Below, piece by piece: positions 17,310 through 26,171 of a stretch of 64,000 nucleotides of DNA (position 1 is its first letter; each line of letters begins with the position of its first letter). The stretch comes from JAOUEA01 sp963810915 (lineage in GTDB: Bacteria; Actinomycetota; UBA4738; HRBIN12): the NCBI GenBank assembly GCA_963810915.1, contig CAWEPH010000001.1:310001-374000 (forward strand), read 5' to 3'. The position numbers and the translations under genes are program-made. Below the pieces are notes generated by a model. That model was given only the letters and a program-made list of their open reading frames with translations, ran no database searches and was not told the origin of the DNA.

Positions 17310-18740
17310 GTGTCCGCGATCGCCGTCGCCACCGCACCGGAGCCCACGGGACCGGACGTCAGGGTCGTTCGCCGCACCCTCACGCTCGGCGCTCTCGTGT
17401 TCATCATGTTCTTCACCGTCTCGGGCGGTGCGTACGGACTGGAGGACGTGGTCGGGTCCTCGGGAGCGGGGATGGCGATCCTGCTCATCGTCCTCACGCC
17501 CCTGATCTGGAGCCTGCCGACGGCCCTGATGGTGGCCGAACTCGCCACGGCGATGCCGGTCGAGGGTGGCTTCTACTTCTGGGTCAAGAGGGCGATGGGG
17601 CCGTTCTGGGGGTTCCAGGAGGGATGGTGGTCCTGGCTCACGACGTGGGTGGACATGGCCATCTACCCGGTGCTGTTCGTGGACTACTCCGCGGTGTACT
17701 TCCCGGTCTTCCAGAACAACGGCGTCGCGCGCTGGCTCCTGGGCGCCACCGTGATCTGGGTGTTCACCTACCTCAACATCCGTGGAGCCAAGCTGGTGGG
17801 CGATTCCTCGAAGCTGTTCGGCGTGATCGTGCTCTCTCCCTTCATCATCATGACCGTGATCGGCCTCTTCAAGATGCAGTACAACCCGTTCCAGCCGTTC
17901 GTGCTGCCGGGCGAGAGCGCGAAGGAGGCCCTGAACCTCGGCCTATTCGTCGTCATGTGGAACTACCTGGGGTGGGACGGTCTCTCCACCGTGGCCGGCG
18001 AGATGAAGAACCCTCGCAGGGACTACCCGAAGACGCTCATCATCACGTTGCCGTTGATCACCCTGTGCTATCTGATCCCGGTCGTGATCGGACTCGGCGT
18101 GGTGGGCGTGAACGGCGTGGAGTGGACCGCGGGAGCGTGGACCGAGATCGCCAAGTTGATCGGCGGCAGCTGGCTGGGCATCCTCATGGCGATCGGCGCC
18201 CTGGTGTCCGCGGCGGGCCTCTTCTCGGCCCTGCTGCTGTCGGTCACGCGCATCCCCTTCGTGATGGGGGAGGACGGGTACCTGCCCAGGGTCCTGTTCA
18301 GGACCCACAAGACGTACGGCACGCCCTGGGTCTCGCTGGTGGTCTCGAGCGCGATCTACTCCGTCTTCATCCTGGGTCCCTTCCAGAGCCTCGTGGTCGT
18401 GGACGTCACGATCTACGCGGCGGCGCTCCTCCTCGAATTCGCCGCGCTCGTCGTGCTGCGCGTGCGCGATCCGGATATGGAACGCCCGTACCGGATCCCG
18501 GGAGGATGGCTGGGTATCGCCGTCGTCGTGCTCTTCCCGCTCGCGATCATCGTCTTCGCGATCTACAACCAGGTGCTGGAGGAAGGGTTCAAGCAGTCGA
18601 TCGGCCTCGCCGCCCTGTTCCTGGCGTCGGGTCCGATCCTCTACCCGATCGCCCGGCACTTCCGGATGAAGCGCGGCGAGATGGGCGACGACCTCCCCCC
18701 GATGGAGCAGGCCGAGATGCAGGAGGCCGAAGGTGAGTGA
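17310..18740 (+). CDS. APC-superfamily amino acid permease
   Basis: About 476 residues from GTG 17310 (GGGGGAGAGG just upstream; an in-frame ATG at 17274 is an alternative). There are twelve hydrophobic segments. The first has FIMFFTVSGGAYGLEDVV, the unwound substrate-binding helix of APC transporters, and helix 6 carries a conserved NYLGWDGLSTVAGEM stretch. It most resembles the polyamine/basic amino acid branch (PotE/LAT-like). The next gene (universal stress protein) overlaps it by 8 bp, and a PotD-like binding protein follows, which also points to polyamines or amines. Confidence 0.85.
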   Translation: MSAIAVATAPEPTGPDVRVVRRTLTLGALVFIMFFTVSGGAYGLEDVVGSSGAGMAILLIVLTPLIWSLPTALMVAELATAMPVEGGFYFWVKRAMGPFWGFQEGWWSWLTTWVDMAIYPVLFVDYSAVYFPVFQNNGVARWLLGATVIWVFTYLNIRGAKLVGDSSKLFGVIVLSPFIIMTVIGLFKMQYNPFQPFVLPGESAKEALNLGLFVVMWNYLGWDGLSTVAGEMKNPRRDYPKTLIITLPLITLCYLIPVVIGLGVVGVNGVEWTAGAWTEIAKLIGGSWLGILMAIGALVSAAGLFSALLLSVTRIPFVMGEDGYLPRVLFRTHKTYGTPWVSLVVSSAIYSVFILGPFQSLVVVDVTIYAAALLLEFAALVVLRVRDPDMERPYRIPGGWLGIAVVVLFPLAIIVFAIYNQVLEEGFKQSIGLAALFLASGPILYPIARHFRMKRGEMGDDLPPMEQAEMQEAEGE

Positions 18741-19230
18741 CGATCCGAACGTCCCTTCCGTCGAGGACGACGATGAGGCGCTGCGCATCCCCGACATCGA
18801 CGGCAGCATCGAACGGATCCTCGTGCCGGTCGACGGATCGCCCGGTTCCGAGCTGGGCATGGCGTGGGCGGACCTCGTCGCGAGGGTCGCGGATGCCGAG
18901 GTGATCGTAGTGGTGACCTTCAATCCCCCCTCGGCCATCCGCAGGCGGGGGATCCTGGAGACCGAGCACCTGCGCATCCAGATGGAGGAGGACGCGAAGG
19001 AGGTCGCAACCGAGGCCGCGCAGCTGTTCCTCGATCGCGGCCACCGCGCCCGGGCCCTCGTGGTGGTGGGCGACCCCGTCGAGGCGATCCTCGAGACCGC
19101 GGCTGCGGAGCACGTGGATCTCATCGTGATCGGACGCAGGGGCCTGGGCAGGCTCGAGGGGATGCTGGTCGGATCCGTATCCGAGCGTGTGGCGCGTCAC
19201 GCGACCGTGCCCGTGTTCTTGGCGAGCTAG
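18733..19230 (+). CDS. Universal stress protein (UspA family)
   Basis: A 165-residue protein from GTG 18733, overlapping the permease end. The Usp domain begins RILVPVDGSPGSE and ends with the ATP-binding GRRGLGRLEGMLVGSVSERV, so it should bind ATP (G-2x-G-9x-G-S). An acidic N-terminal extension of about 25 residues precedes the domain. Usp proteins fused to or coupled with APC permeases are known as regulators of transport activity. Translational overlap suggests that role here, which is inference. Confidence 0.92.
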   Translation: MSDDPNVPSVEDDDEALRIPDIDGSIERILVPVDGSPGSELGMAWADLVARVADAEVIVVVTFNPPSAIRRRGILETEHLRIQMEEDAKEVATEAAQLFLDRGHRARALVVVGDPVEAILETAAAEHVDLIVIGRRGLGRLEGMLVGSVSERVARHATVPVFLAS

Positions 19231-19239
19231 GAGGACGGC

Positions 19240-20340
19240 GTGCGGGCGAGGTCCGAAGGGCTCTCACGCAGGGAGTTCCTCGTGCGAGCCGGCGTGCTGG
19301 GCGCCGGCGTCGCGGTCGCGCCGCTCCTCGCGGCGTGCACACGTGAAACCAACCAGCTGGTCTTCCAGAACTGGACGGACTACATCGATCCCGCGGTGCT
19401 GTCGGACTTCACGGCGCAAACCGGGACCCAGGTCTCGTACCAGACGTACGCCTCCAACGACGAGCTCGCCGAGCGCCTGCTCCTGGCGGCCTCCGCGCGC
19501 CGTCGCGGGCGCAGCTCGTCCACCTTCGACCTGATCGTGCCCAGCGAGAACTTCGTGCGCCAGTTCCTCGAGCAGGATCTCCTGCAGCCGATCGACGCAT
19601 CGCGGACGCTCTCCAACATCGGCAACCTCGACCCGGCCTTCCGCGCGGAGGGCTTCGACGCCAACAACACGTACACGATCCCGTGGGCGACCGGCACGAC
19701 CGGCATCGGGTACGACGCCACCGTGCTCGACACCCCGCCCGACTGGTCGGTCTTCCTGGACCCGACGTACCGGGGGAAGATGACGCTCCTCGACGAGATC
19801 CGCGACGCGTACGGCGCCGCGCTCTTCTCCCTCGGGCTCGACCCGAACACGACCGCCCCCGCGGACGTCGACGCGGCCACCGACCAGCTGATCAAGATGA
19901 AGGGGGTCATCAAGGGCTTCGATTCCGCGACCTACATCGATGGGCTCGCGAGCGGTGAGCTGATCGTGGCGCACGCGTACTCGGGCGACCTCCTGCAGGC
20001 CAAGGAACGCAACTCCGGTCTCGCGTTCGTGCTCCCGGAGGCGGGCGCGTTGCGCTGGGTGGACTCGTTGGCGGTGCCCGTCGACGCGCCGGACAAGGAC
20101 AACGCCCTCGCCTTCATGGATTACTACCTCGAGGCCGAGGTGAGTGCGAAGAACGCCAATCACATCCAGTACGACACCGCGAACCAGGCAGCGGTTCCGA
20201 TGCTGGACCCGACCGTGCGGGATAACCCGGTCATCTTCCCACCTCGAGACGTCCTCAGCCGTCTGTCGTTCACGGTGGCGCTCGGGAGCGACGGCGAGAA
20301 GCTCTATGCCGACGGCTGGAAGCGCGTGCAGGACGCCTGA
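19240..20340 (+). CDS. Exported PotD-like solute-binding lipoprotein (spermidine/putrescine type)
   Basis: A 366-residue protein from GTG 19240, with AGGAGG at 19229-19234. The N-terminus has both a twin-arginine-like SRREFLVRAG and a lipobox (LLAAC, C33), suggesting Tat export and lipidation. The mature part begins LVFQNWTDYIDPAVLSDF, typical of PotD/PotF polyamine-binding proteins, with IPWATGTTGIGYD in the middle. No ABC ATPase or permease genes lie beside it, unusual for this family. It is 9 nt after the stress protein, so it seems to belong to the APC permease operon. Confidence 0.87.
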   Translation: MRARSEGLSRREFLVRAGVLGAGVAVAPLLAACTRETNQLVFQNWTDYIDPAVLSDFTAQTGTQVSYQTYASNDELAERLLLAASARRRGRSSSTFDLIVPSENFVRQFLEQDLLQPIDASRTLSNIGNLDPAFRAEGFDANNTYTIPWATGTTGIGYDATVLDTPPDWSVFLDPTYRGKMTLLDEIRDAYGAALFSLGLDPNTTAPADVDAATDQLIKMKGVIKGFDSATYIDGLASGELIVAHAYSGDLLQAKERNSGLAFVLPEAGALRWVDSLAVPVDAPDKDNALAFMDYYLEAEVSAKNANHIQYDTANQAAVPMLDPTVRDNPVIFPPRDVLSRLSFTVALGSDGEKLYADGWKRVQDA

Positions 20341-20350
20341 GCGCTCAGGC
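20335..20350. terminator. Palindrome between convergent genes
   Basis: GCCTGAGCGCTCAGGC is a perfect 16-bp palindrome containing the stop codons of both converging genes (TGA at 20338-20340 and its complement at 20345-20347). As RNA it can form a 6-bp stem on either strand. A bidirectional terminator is plausible; no T-tract is present. Confidence 0.35.
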
Positions 20351-20626
20351 CAGTTCGAGCCTGCGGAGGCGTTGGCGCACCGCGCCCGGCGTGCGCTGGA
20401 GCGCGTCGGCCATCGACCGCACGGAGCGGCCCCGATGACGCTCCTGCGCCAAGAAGGCGTCCTCGAACTCGGTCCAATCCGCGTATGCGCGCGACTCCGG
20501 CTGTGAGTCGTCGCCGGGATCGGGTGCCTCTTCGAGCCCCGGAAGCACGATCTCCTCGGGTTCGCGGGTGTCGCCTGTAGCCCCGTCGGAGATGTCGATG
20601 ATGGTCGGACGGCGGGTATCGGTCAT
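20345..20626 (-). CDS. Small HTH protein (Myb/SANT- or sigma-4-like)
   Basis: A 93-residue protein from ATG 20626. The first ~45 residues are acidic and low-complexity. The C-terminal half (WTEFEDAFLAQERHRGRSVR, then MADALQRTPGAVRQRLRRL) looks like a helix-turn-helix with the W..E...L / iA..LgR...avr.RL pattern of small DNA-binding domains. A perfect TAnnnT -10 (TAGGGT) lies 7 nt before the ATG, so the mRNA is probably leaderless. No exact family was recognised. It is convergent with the PotD-like gene and divergent from the hpaE promoter, so it could regulate either. Confidence 0.7.
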   Translation of the reverse strand: MTDTRRPTIIDISDGATGDTREPEEIVLPGLEEAPDPGDDSQPESRAYADWTEFEDAFLAQERHRGRSVRSMADALQRTPGAVRQRLRRLELA

Positions 20627-20633
20627 CTCAACG

Positions 20634-20639
20634 ACCCTA
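20634..20639 (-). promoter_or_regulatory. -10 element of a leaderless promoter
   Basis: TAGGGT on the minus strand is separated from the ATG at 20626 by 7 nt, placing the transcription start at or next to the start codon. Confidence 0.55.
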
Positions 20640-20732
20640 CCCGCGGGCGCGCGTCCTCCCATCGGACCGATGGGTGAATCTGGCACCCGCCGTAGGTCCG
20701 ACACGACATCGCCATGTGACCGACATATCCGC

Positions 20733-20774
20733 TTGACAGGATCAGGGGCCCGCCCATACCGTTCGGTAGCGAAC
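20733..20774 (+). promoter_or_regulatory. Promoter and operator of the hpaE-hpaD operon
   Basis: TTGACA (20733-20738), an 18-bp spacer and TACCGT (20757-20762) form a good promoter. The palindrome GTTCGGTAGCGAAC (20761-20774) overlaps the -10 and the likely start site, ideal for repression. Nearly the same sequence, extended as TTCGGTAsCGAACGrC on the sense strand, occurs at 30021 and 36751. Confidence 0.65.
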
Positions 20775-20855
20775 GACTTGGGCGCGTGCGGTTCGGCGCG
20801 CCGTCGGACCGAGGAGGAGCCCACGGACGCGCACGTCGACGTGGAAGGGATCGGG

Positions 20856-22283
20856 GTGGCCACCGACCACTGGATCGGCGGGGCGCGCGTCGCCTCGGAC
20901 GCCACGTTCACGGACGTCTCGCCCATCGACGAACGTCCGATCGCGGAGGTCGCACGGGGCGGCGCGGCGGAGGCGAACGCCGCGGTCGAGGCGGCACGCG
21001 AGGGAGCTTCCGTCTGGGGGGCGATGGGGCCTAAGGAGCGCGCCGAGGCGCTCCACGGCGTCGCCGACGGGGTCGAGGCGCGCGTCGGCGAGCTCGCCGC
21101 GGTCGAGACCGCCGACAACGGGTCCCTCCTACGGTCGATGCGGAACTCCGTGATGCCGCGCGTGGCGCGCAACTTCCGGTTCTTCGCAGACCACCTGCTG
21201 ACGCTGATCGACGAGCGGATGGACTACGAGGGGTTCGCCGAGCGCGTCGCCTGGGATCCGGCAGGGGTGACCGTCGTGATCACACCGTGGAACGCTCCGC
21301 TGATGCTGGCGACGTGGCGTGTGGCGCCGGCCCTCGCTGCCGGCAACGCGGTGGTGCTGAAGCCGCCGGAGTGGGCGCCCCTCACGGCGTCGATGCTCGC
21401 CGACATCACCCGCGAGGCCGGCCTGCCCGACGGCGCGTTCAACGTGGTCCAGGGCATCGGGGAGGAGGCGGGCGCGGCCCTCGTGGCGCATCCGGGTGTC
21501 GATCGGATCGCCTTCACGGGTTCCGTGCCCACGGGCAAGCTCGTCGCGGCAGCCGCCGGTGCCAACCTCACGCCGACCTCGCTCGAGCTCGGTGGGAAGT
21601 CGCCCTTCGTCGCCTTCGCCGACGCCGACCTCGATGCCGTGGTCGCCCAGGCCGTGAACCAGTTCGACAACGCAGGGCAGGTCTGCCTGGCGGGGACGCG
21701 GTTGCTCGTCGAGGCGAAGATGTACGACGCGTTCCTCGAGCGGTTCACCGAAGCCGCGGCCGGCATCGTCCAGGGCGATCCTCGCGAGGACGCCACCGAC
21801 GTCGGTCCACAGATCACGCGGGCTCACTTCGAACGGGTGGACGGGTTCGTGCGGCGTGCGAAGGCCGACGGCGCCCGGCCGCTCTTGGGCGGTGGTCCCA
21901 ACGAGGAGCTCGGAGGTCTGTATTACCGTCCGACCTTGTTCGTTGATGCACCCGCCGGCTCGGAGATCCTCACCCAGGAGGTGTTCGGACCGGTCCTGAC
22001 CGCGCAGTCGTTCCAGGACGAGGACGAGGCGATCGCGCTCGCCAACGGCACCGACTACGGGCTCGCCGCGATCCTCTACACGGGCGATCGGGCGCGCGCG
22101 GAGCGCGTGAGCGCACGCCTCGTGGCGGGGACGGTCTGGGTGAACTGCTTCTTCGTGCGCGACCTCGCGGCGCCGTTCGGCGGCTCGCGGAACTCCGGTG
22201 TGGGACGGGAAGGCGGCACGTGGAGCTTCGACTTCTACGCGGACGTGAAGAACGTCTGCACCGCGCCGTGGGAAAGGGGTTGA
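20856..22283 (+). CDS. hpaE: Aldehyde dehydrogenase, probable 5-carboxymethyl-2-hydroxymuconate semialdehyde dehydrogenase
   Basis: About 475 residues from GTG 20856 (GGAAGG 7 nt upstream). GTG 20841 is also in frame. The strongest ribosome site (GAGGAGGAG, 20811-20819) points to an in-frame ACG at 20823. It has the complete ALDH signature: TPWNAPLMLATW, GSVPTGKLV for NAD, catalytic E244 in LELGGKSP and C277 in NAGQVCLAG. It is 3 nt before an HpaD-type ring-cleavage dioxygenase. The HpaE step, oxidation of the meta-cleavage semialdehyde of homoprotocatechuate, is therefore the best guess. Other aldehydes are possible. It is first in an operon with the shared palindromic operator. Confidence 0.82.
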   Translation: MATDHWIGGARVASDATFTDVSPIDERPIAEVARGGAAEANAAVEAAREGASVWGAMGPKERAEALHGVADGVEARVGELAAVETADNGSLLRSMRNSVMPRVARNFRFFADHLLTLIDERMDYEGFAERVAWDPAGVTVVITPWNAPLMLATWRVAPALAAGNAVVLKPPEWAPLTASMLADITREAGLPDGAFNVVQGIGEEAGAALVAHPGVDRIAFTGSVPTGKLVAAAAGANLTPTSLELGGKSPFVAFADADLDAVVAQAVNQFDNAGQVCLAGTRLLVEAKMYDAFLERFTEAAAGIVQGDPREDATDVGPQITRAHFERVDGFVRRAKADGARPLLGGGPNEELGGLYYRPTLFVDAPAGSEILTQEVFGPVLTAQSFQDEDEAIALANGTDYGLAAILYTGDRARAERVSARLVAGTVWVNCFFVRDLAAPFGGSRNSGVGREGGTWSFDFYADVKNVCTAPWERG

Positions 22284-22286
22284 GCC

Positions 22287-23183
22287 ATGGGTGAGATCGT
22301 CGGGGCGGCGCTCGTCGCGCACGTGCCCACCATCATGCTGCCGGAGGAGACGCGCCTCGAGATCAACGACGGCAAGGAGATCACGCTCGTCCCGGGACTG
22401 CGCCGGATGCGCACCGAGTGCGTCGAACGGCTCGAGCCCGACACCGTCATCGTGTTCGATACCCACTGGGAGTCGACCTTCGAGCACATCGTCACCGCCC
22501 AGGATCGCCGGCAGGGCCGCTTCACGAGCCATGAGCTCCCGCGCGGCATGTCGGGGATCCCGTACGACATCCCGGGTGATCCCGATCTCGCGAAGCTCAT
22601 CGCCCAGCAGGCGGAGGGCCGCGACGACACGTGGATCCTCGCGTGCGACGATCCGTACCTGCCGATCTTCTACGGGACGGTGAACGTCTGGACGTTCCTG
22701 GGCGATCCGCGGACGAAGTGGATCAGCGTCGCGATCAACCAGACGTGCACGACCGAAGACTTCCTGCTCCTCGGCGAGTTGATCGGCGACGCGGTCCGGC
22801 AGTCGGACCGGCGGGTGGTGCTGCTGGCCTCCGGCGGCATGACCCACCGCTTCTACCCGTTCCGGGAACTCCGCCTGCACGAGAGCTCGGCCGCCCCCGA
22901 GAACATCCTCGGGTTGGAGTCGTACGAGGGCGACCAGCGCGTGCTGAAGATGCTCCAGGAAGGCGATCACGCCGGGGTGATCGACTGGATGCCCGAGTAC
23001 CGGAAGGCGGCGCCCGAGGGGAAGTTCGGGCACTACCTGATGATGGCGGCGGCGATGGGGGGGTCGCGCTGCCAGGCGCCCGGCGAGCTGTTCAGCGAGT
23101 ACGAGGCCTCCGTCGGTACCGGCCAGGTGCACATCTGGTTCGAGCGGCCGGCCGACGGGTGGACGGGAGAGGGCGCCGCCTAG
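22287..23183 (+). CDS. hpaD: Class III extradiol dioxygenase, 3,4-dihydroxyphenylacetate 2,3-dioxygenase type
   Basis: A 298-residue LigB-superfamily enzyme from ATG 22287. It matches the HpaD of the E. coli 4-hydroxyphenylacetate pathway in pattern: AHVPTIMLPE at the N-terminus (metal-binding His12), VIVFDTHWEST (second His), VVLLASGGMTHRF, WMPEYRKAAPEGKFGHYLM and the GTGQVHIWF ending. These enzymes use non-haem Fe(II) to open the catechol ring of homoprotocatechuate at the meta position. Position between an ALDH and a permease supports that assignment. A related catechol substrate cannot be excluded. Confidence 0.87.
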   Translation: MGEIVGAALVAHVPTIMLPEETRLEINDGKEITLVPGLRRMRTECVERLEPDTVIVFDTHWESTFEHIVTAQDRRQGRFTSHELPRGMSGIPYDIPGDPDLAKLIAQQAEGRDDTWILACDDPYLPIFYGTVNVWTFLGDPRTKWISVAINQTCTTEDFLLLGELIGDAVRQSDRRVVLLASGGMTHRFYPFRELRLHESSAAPENILGLESYEGDQRVLKMLQEGDHAGVIDWMPEYRKAAPEGKFGHYLMMAAAMGGSRCQAPGELFSEYEASVGTGQVHIWFERPADGWTGEGAA

Positions 23184-23218
23184 CCGGCGGCCCGCGTCAC
23201 GAGGAAGAGGGGGACCAC

Positions 23219-24703
23219 GTGGCAGAAGACACTGAGCTCGGCTACGAACGTCTGGGAGCGCCGAAGCTGTCGCTCGTCGACGTCGTGGCGCAGTCTGTCG
23301 GGTTCATGGGACCGGTCTTCTCGGCCGCGTTCCTGATCCCACTGATCGTGGGCTACAACGCTGCGGCCAAAGGGGCCGGCATCGCGGCGCCGTTGAGCGT
23401 GCTGATCGCCGCGATCGGCGTGTTCGCGTTGGGCTGGATCGTGGCGCAGTACGCCAAGAAGATCCACGCGGCCGGGTCGCTGTACGACTACGTGTCGGCG
23501 GGGCTGGGGAACACCGTCGGCGCCGCCGCCGGCTGGCTCTACTACAGCGGGACGATGGTGCTCACCGCGGGCCTGGCGGTCCTGATCGGCGGGTACGTCC
23601 ACGACTCCATCTTTACTGCCGACGCGACCGCGCCGGGCGTCATCAACACCTCGTCCCCGCTGCCCGTATGGGCCTGGAGCGCGCTGTTCGCGCTGCTCGT
23701 GTGGTTGGTGCTCTATCTCGGTGTCCAGATCTCGACGCGCGTGCAGCTGACCCTGGCGCTCGTCTCGGTGGCCGTCGTGCTGGCCTTCTTCATCAAGGTG
23801 ATCGTCGACCTCGGGAGCGCCAACGACGTCGCCAAGACGTTCAACCCGTCGTCTTCCGACTTCGGCTGGTCGGGCATCTTCTTCGGCGTGTTGTACGGGG
23901 TGCTGATCTTCGTGGGCTTCGAGACGGCCGCGAACCTCGCGGAGGAGGCGACGGAGCCGAAGCGCGCGATCCCGCGGGCCGTGCTGCTTTCCGTCGTGGT
24001 GGTGAGCGTCTTCTACCTGATCGCGGCTTACACCCAGGTCGCCGGGTTCGGGTTCAACCTCGAGAACATCTTCGCCGCGGCCGCGGCGCCGTTGTTCGCG
24101 TTGGGTGCGCCGGACGCCTACGGATCGGATCTCATCGAGAAGGCCCTGATCATCGTCGTCCTGCTGGACATCCTCGCCGTCGGCGTAGGCGCCGCGACCG
24201 CCTCCACGCGGGGTGTGTTCGCGATGGCGCGCGACCGCCGCCTGCCGGGGGCGCTGGCTCGTGTCTCGCCCAAGTACGGAACTCCGTCGGGCGCGATCGC
24301 GCTGATGATCCTCGTGATCGCGGGGTTCATCGCGCTGGACGAGTTGTGGACCGACCTCTTCGCTCTTCCGGGGTACCCCCACTACTTCTCCATCTTCGTG
24401 TGGGCCTCGACGTTCGGGGGCTTCGCGCTGGTGGTGGTCTATCTGTTGATGTCTGTCGGGGCCTTCTGGGGGCTCGCCGACTCTCCCAACCGGATCGGGG
24501 TGTGGATCGCGGCGCTGGTGGGGATCGCGCTCACGGCCGGCGCGATCTTCGGGTCCTTCTACAAGGTGCCGAGTCCGACCGTGCTGGCTCCGTGGTTCGC
24601 ACTCGGATGGTTCGTGATCGGGATCATCGTGACGTTCCTGATGAAGGGGCGGGAACCCGCGAGTCAGGCGCTCTCGGACCTCTCGTCCCCGTCGGCAGGG
24701 TGA
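23219..24703 (+). CDS. APC-superfamily amino acid permease
   Basis: A 494-residue polytopic protein from GTG 23219, with AGAGGGGG upstream. The first helix has VAQSVGFMGPVFSAAFLIP, the APC substrate-binding region; helix 6 has FVGFETAANLAEEATEPKRAIPRA, a strong APC family marker. About twelve transmembrane segments are visible. It is third in the hpaE-hpaD operon (35-nt gap), so it probably imports an aromatic amino acid or amine that feeds the pathway, which is inference from position. Confidence 0.9.
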   Translation: MAEDTELGYERLGAPKLSLVDVVAQSVGFMGPVFSAAFLIPLIVGYNAAAKGAGIAAPLSVLIAAIGVFALGWIVAQYAKKIHAAGSLYDYVSAGLGNTVGAAAGWLYYSGTMVLTAGLAVLIGGYVHDSIFTADATAPGVINTSSPLPVWAWSALFALLVWLVLYLGVQISTRVQLTLALVSVAVVLAFFIKVIVDLGSANDVAKTFNPSSSDFGWSGIFFGVLYGVLIFVGFETAANLAEEATEPKRAIPRAVLLSVVVVSVFYLIAAYTQVAGFGFNLENIFAAAAAPLFALGAPDAYGSDLIEKALIIVVLLDILAVGVGAATASTRGVFAMARDRRLPGALARVSPKYGTPSGAIALMILVIAGFIALDELWTDLFALPGYPHYFSIFVWASTFGGFALVVVYLLMSVGAFWGLADSPNRIGVWIAALVGIALTAGAIFGSFYKVPSPTVLAPWFALGWFVIGIIVTFLMKGREPASQALSDLSSPSAG

Positions 24704-24727
24704 GCGTCGCGGCGGCACCCTGACCCG

Positions 24728-24733
24728 TACCAT
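24728..24733 (+). promoter_or_regulatory. -10 element of a leaderless promoter
   Basis: TACCAT ends 7 nt before ATG 24741, and no ribosome-binding site is present. A leaderless transcript is expected for the decarboxylase-MarR-metallohydrolase operon. The shared palindrome is not seen here. Confidence 0.55.
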
Positions 24734-24740
24734 CGGGGAC

Positions 24741-26171
24741 ATGACAGCCCCCGGACGACCGCTGCGGCTCGACGCCTCCCGTGAGGAGGCACTCGAGCAC
24801 GCGGCGCGTCTGGTCGTGGAAGCCTGGCGCAGCTTCGACCGGTTCCGACCCGAGGAGCCGCCGCTCGACGAACGGGTGCGGCGGCTCCTCGAGGCGGGCC
24901 TGCCCGCGACGCCCACGTCGGTCCACGAGGCCCTCGACGACGCCGCCCGGATCCTGGACGAGTCGATCGCCCAGGCGCGCCCGCGCTACTTCGCGTTCAT
25001 CGGTTCGAGCGGACTGGAGATCGGGACGCTCGCGGACCTGCTCGCGCACACCTACGACATCAACCTGGCGGTCGACGCGCGTGCCGCCACGGTGGTGGAG
25101 GACCAGGCGGTGCGCTGGGTCGCGGAGTTCATCGGGTTCCCCGCGACCGGTGGGGCCTTTACCAGCGGGGGCACGATCAGCAACGTCTCGGCGATCGCCG
25201 CCGCGCGTGAGCGCGCCCTGCCGGGGTCGCGCCACGAAGGGCTCGGCGGGAAGCGCGTCGCCGTGTACTGCTCCGAGGAGGTCCATTACTCGGTCACGCG
25301 GGCGGTCGAGCTGCTCGGCATCGGCTCGGACCACCTCCACGCCGTCGCGCTCGACGGGCTGCGACGCATGCGCCCCGACGCCCTCGCCGAGCGCATCGAT
25401 CGCGACATGGCGGACGGCATCACGCCGATCGCCGTGATCGCCACGGCCGGCACCACGCTCACGGGGGCCGTCGATCCGCTCGACGCGATCGCCGACGTCT
25501 GCGAGACGCGCGGCGTCTGGCTCCACGTGGACGGCGCCTACGGCCTCCCGGCCGCTTCCACGCAACGGGCATCGAGGGAGTTCGCGGGGTTCGAGCGCGC
25601 GGACTCCTGTTCGGTGGACGCTCACAAGTGGCTGTACCTCCCGAAGGCGTGCGGGGTCGTGTTGATGAAGGATGCCGAGGCGCTCGCCTCGGCCTTCGCG
25701 CACGAGCAGGGCTACCTCCCGCATCAGCAGCATGAGCTCCACGCCGTGGACATCACGCTGGAGTACTCGCGGCCGTTCCGCGCCTTGAAGGTCTGGCTGG
25801 CCTTCCGGGCGCACGGCGCGGCGCAGTTCCGCGAGGCGATCGAGCGGAACCTCGACGAAGCCGATCTCCTGTACCGCCGGCTCCAGGCCACCGAGGATTT
25901 CGAGGTCCTCGAGGGGCCGCCGCAGCTCTCCATCGTGCCGTTCCGCCACGTGCCGCCCGGCGTGACCGATGTGAACGCGCACAACGCGGCCCTCGCCAAG
26001 GCGATCCAGTCCGATGGTCGCGTGTACCTGTCATCCGCGCTCATCGACGGCGATGTGTGGCTGCGCCCGTGCTTCGTGAACTTCCGCACGACCGACGACG
26101 ATGTGCTGGCGCTGATCGAGGTCGCACGTGACCTGGGCGAACGGCTCGCCACCGGGGGAGCGGCCGCGTGA
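24741..26171 (+). CDS. PLP-dependent decarboxylase, aromatic-L-amino-acid decarboxylase-like
   Basis: A 476-residue group II decarboxylase. Marks are SRPRYFAFIGSS-like ARPRYFAFIG early, the cofactor-binding TSGGTISNVSAI, VHVDGAYGLPAA-like WLHVDGAYGLPAA, and the PLP lysine K296 in SVDAHKWLYLPKACG. The family converts aromatic amino acids (DOPA, Tyr, Trp, Phe) or glutamate-like acids to amines. With a homoprotocatechuate dioxygenase next door, DOPA or tyrosine is an attractive substrate, but specificity cannot be read here. It heads a leaderless operon and overlaps the MarR gene by 4 bp. Confidence 0.85.
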   Translation: MTAPGRPLRLDASREEALEHAARLVVEAWRSFDRFRPEEPPLDERVRRLLEAGLPATPTSVHEALDDAARILDESIAQARPRYFAFIGSSGLEIGTLADLLAHTYDINLAVDARAATVVEDQAVRWVAEFIGFPATGGAFTSGGTISNVSAIAAARERALPGSRHEGLGGKRVAVYCSEEVHYSVTRAVELLGIGSDHLHAVALDGLRRMRPDALAERIDRDMADGITPIAVIATAGTTLTGAVDPLDAIADVCETRGVWLHVDGAYGLPAASTQRASREFAGFERADSCSVDAHKWLYLPKACGVVLMKDAEALASAFAHEQGYLPHQQHELHAVDITLEYSRPFRALKVWLAFRAHGAAQFREAIERNLDEADLLYRRLQATEDFEVLEGPPQLSIVPFRHVPPGVTDVNAHNAALAKAIQSDGRVYLSSALIDGDVWLRPCFVNFRTTDDDVLALIEVARDLGERLATGGAAA

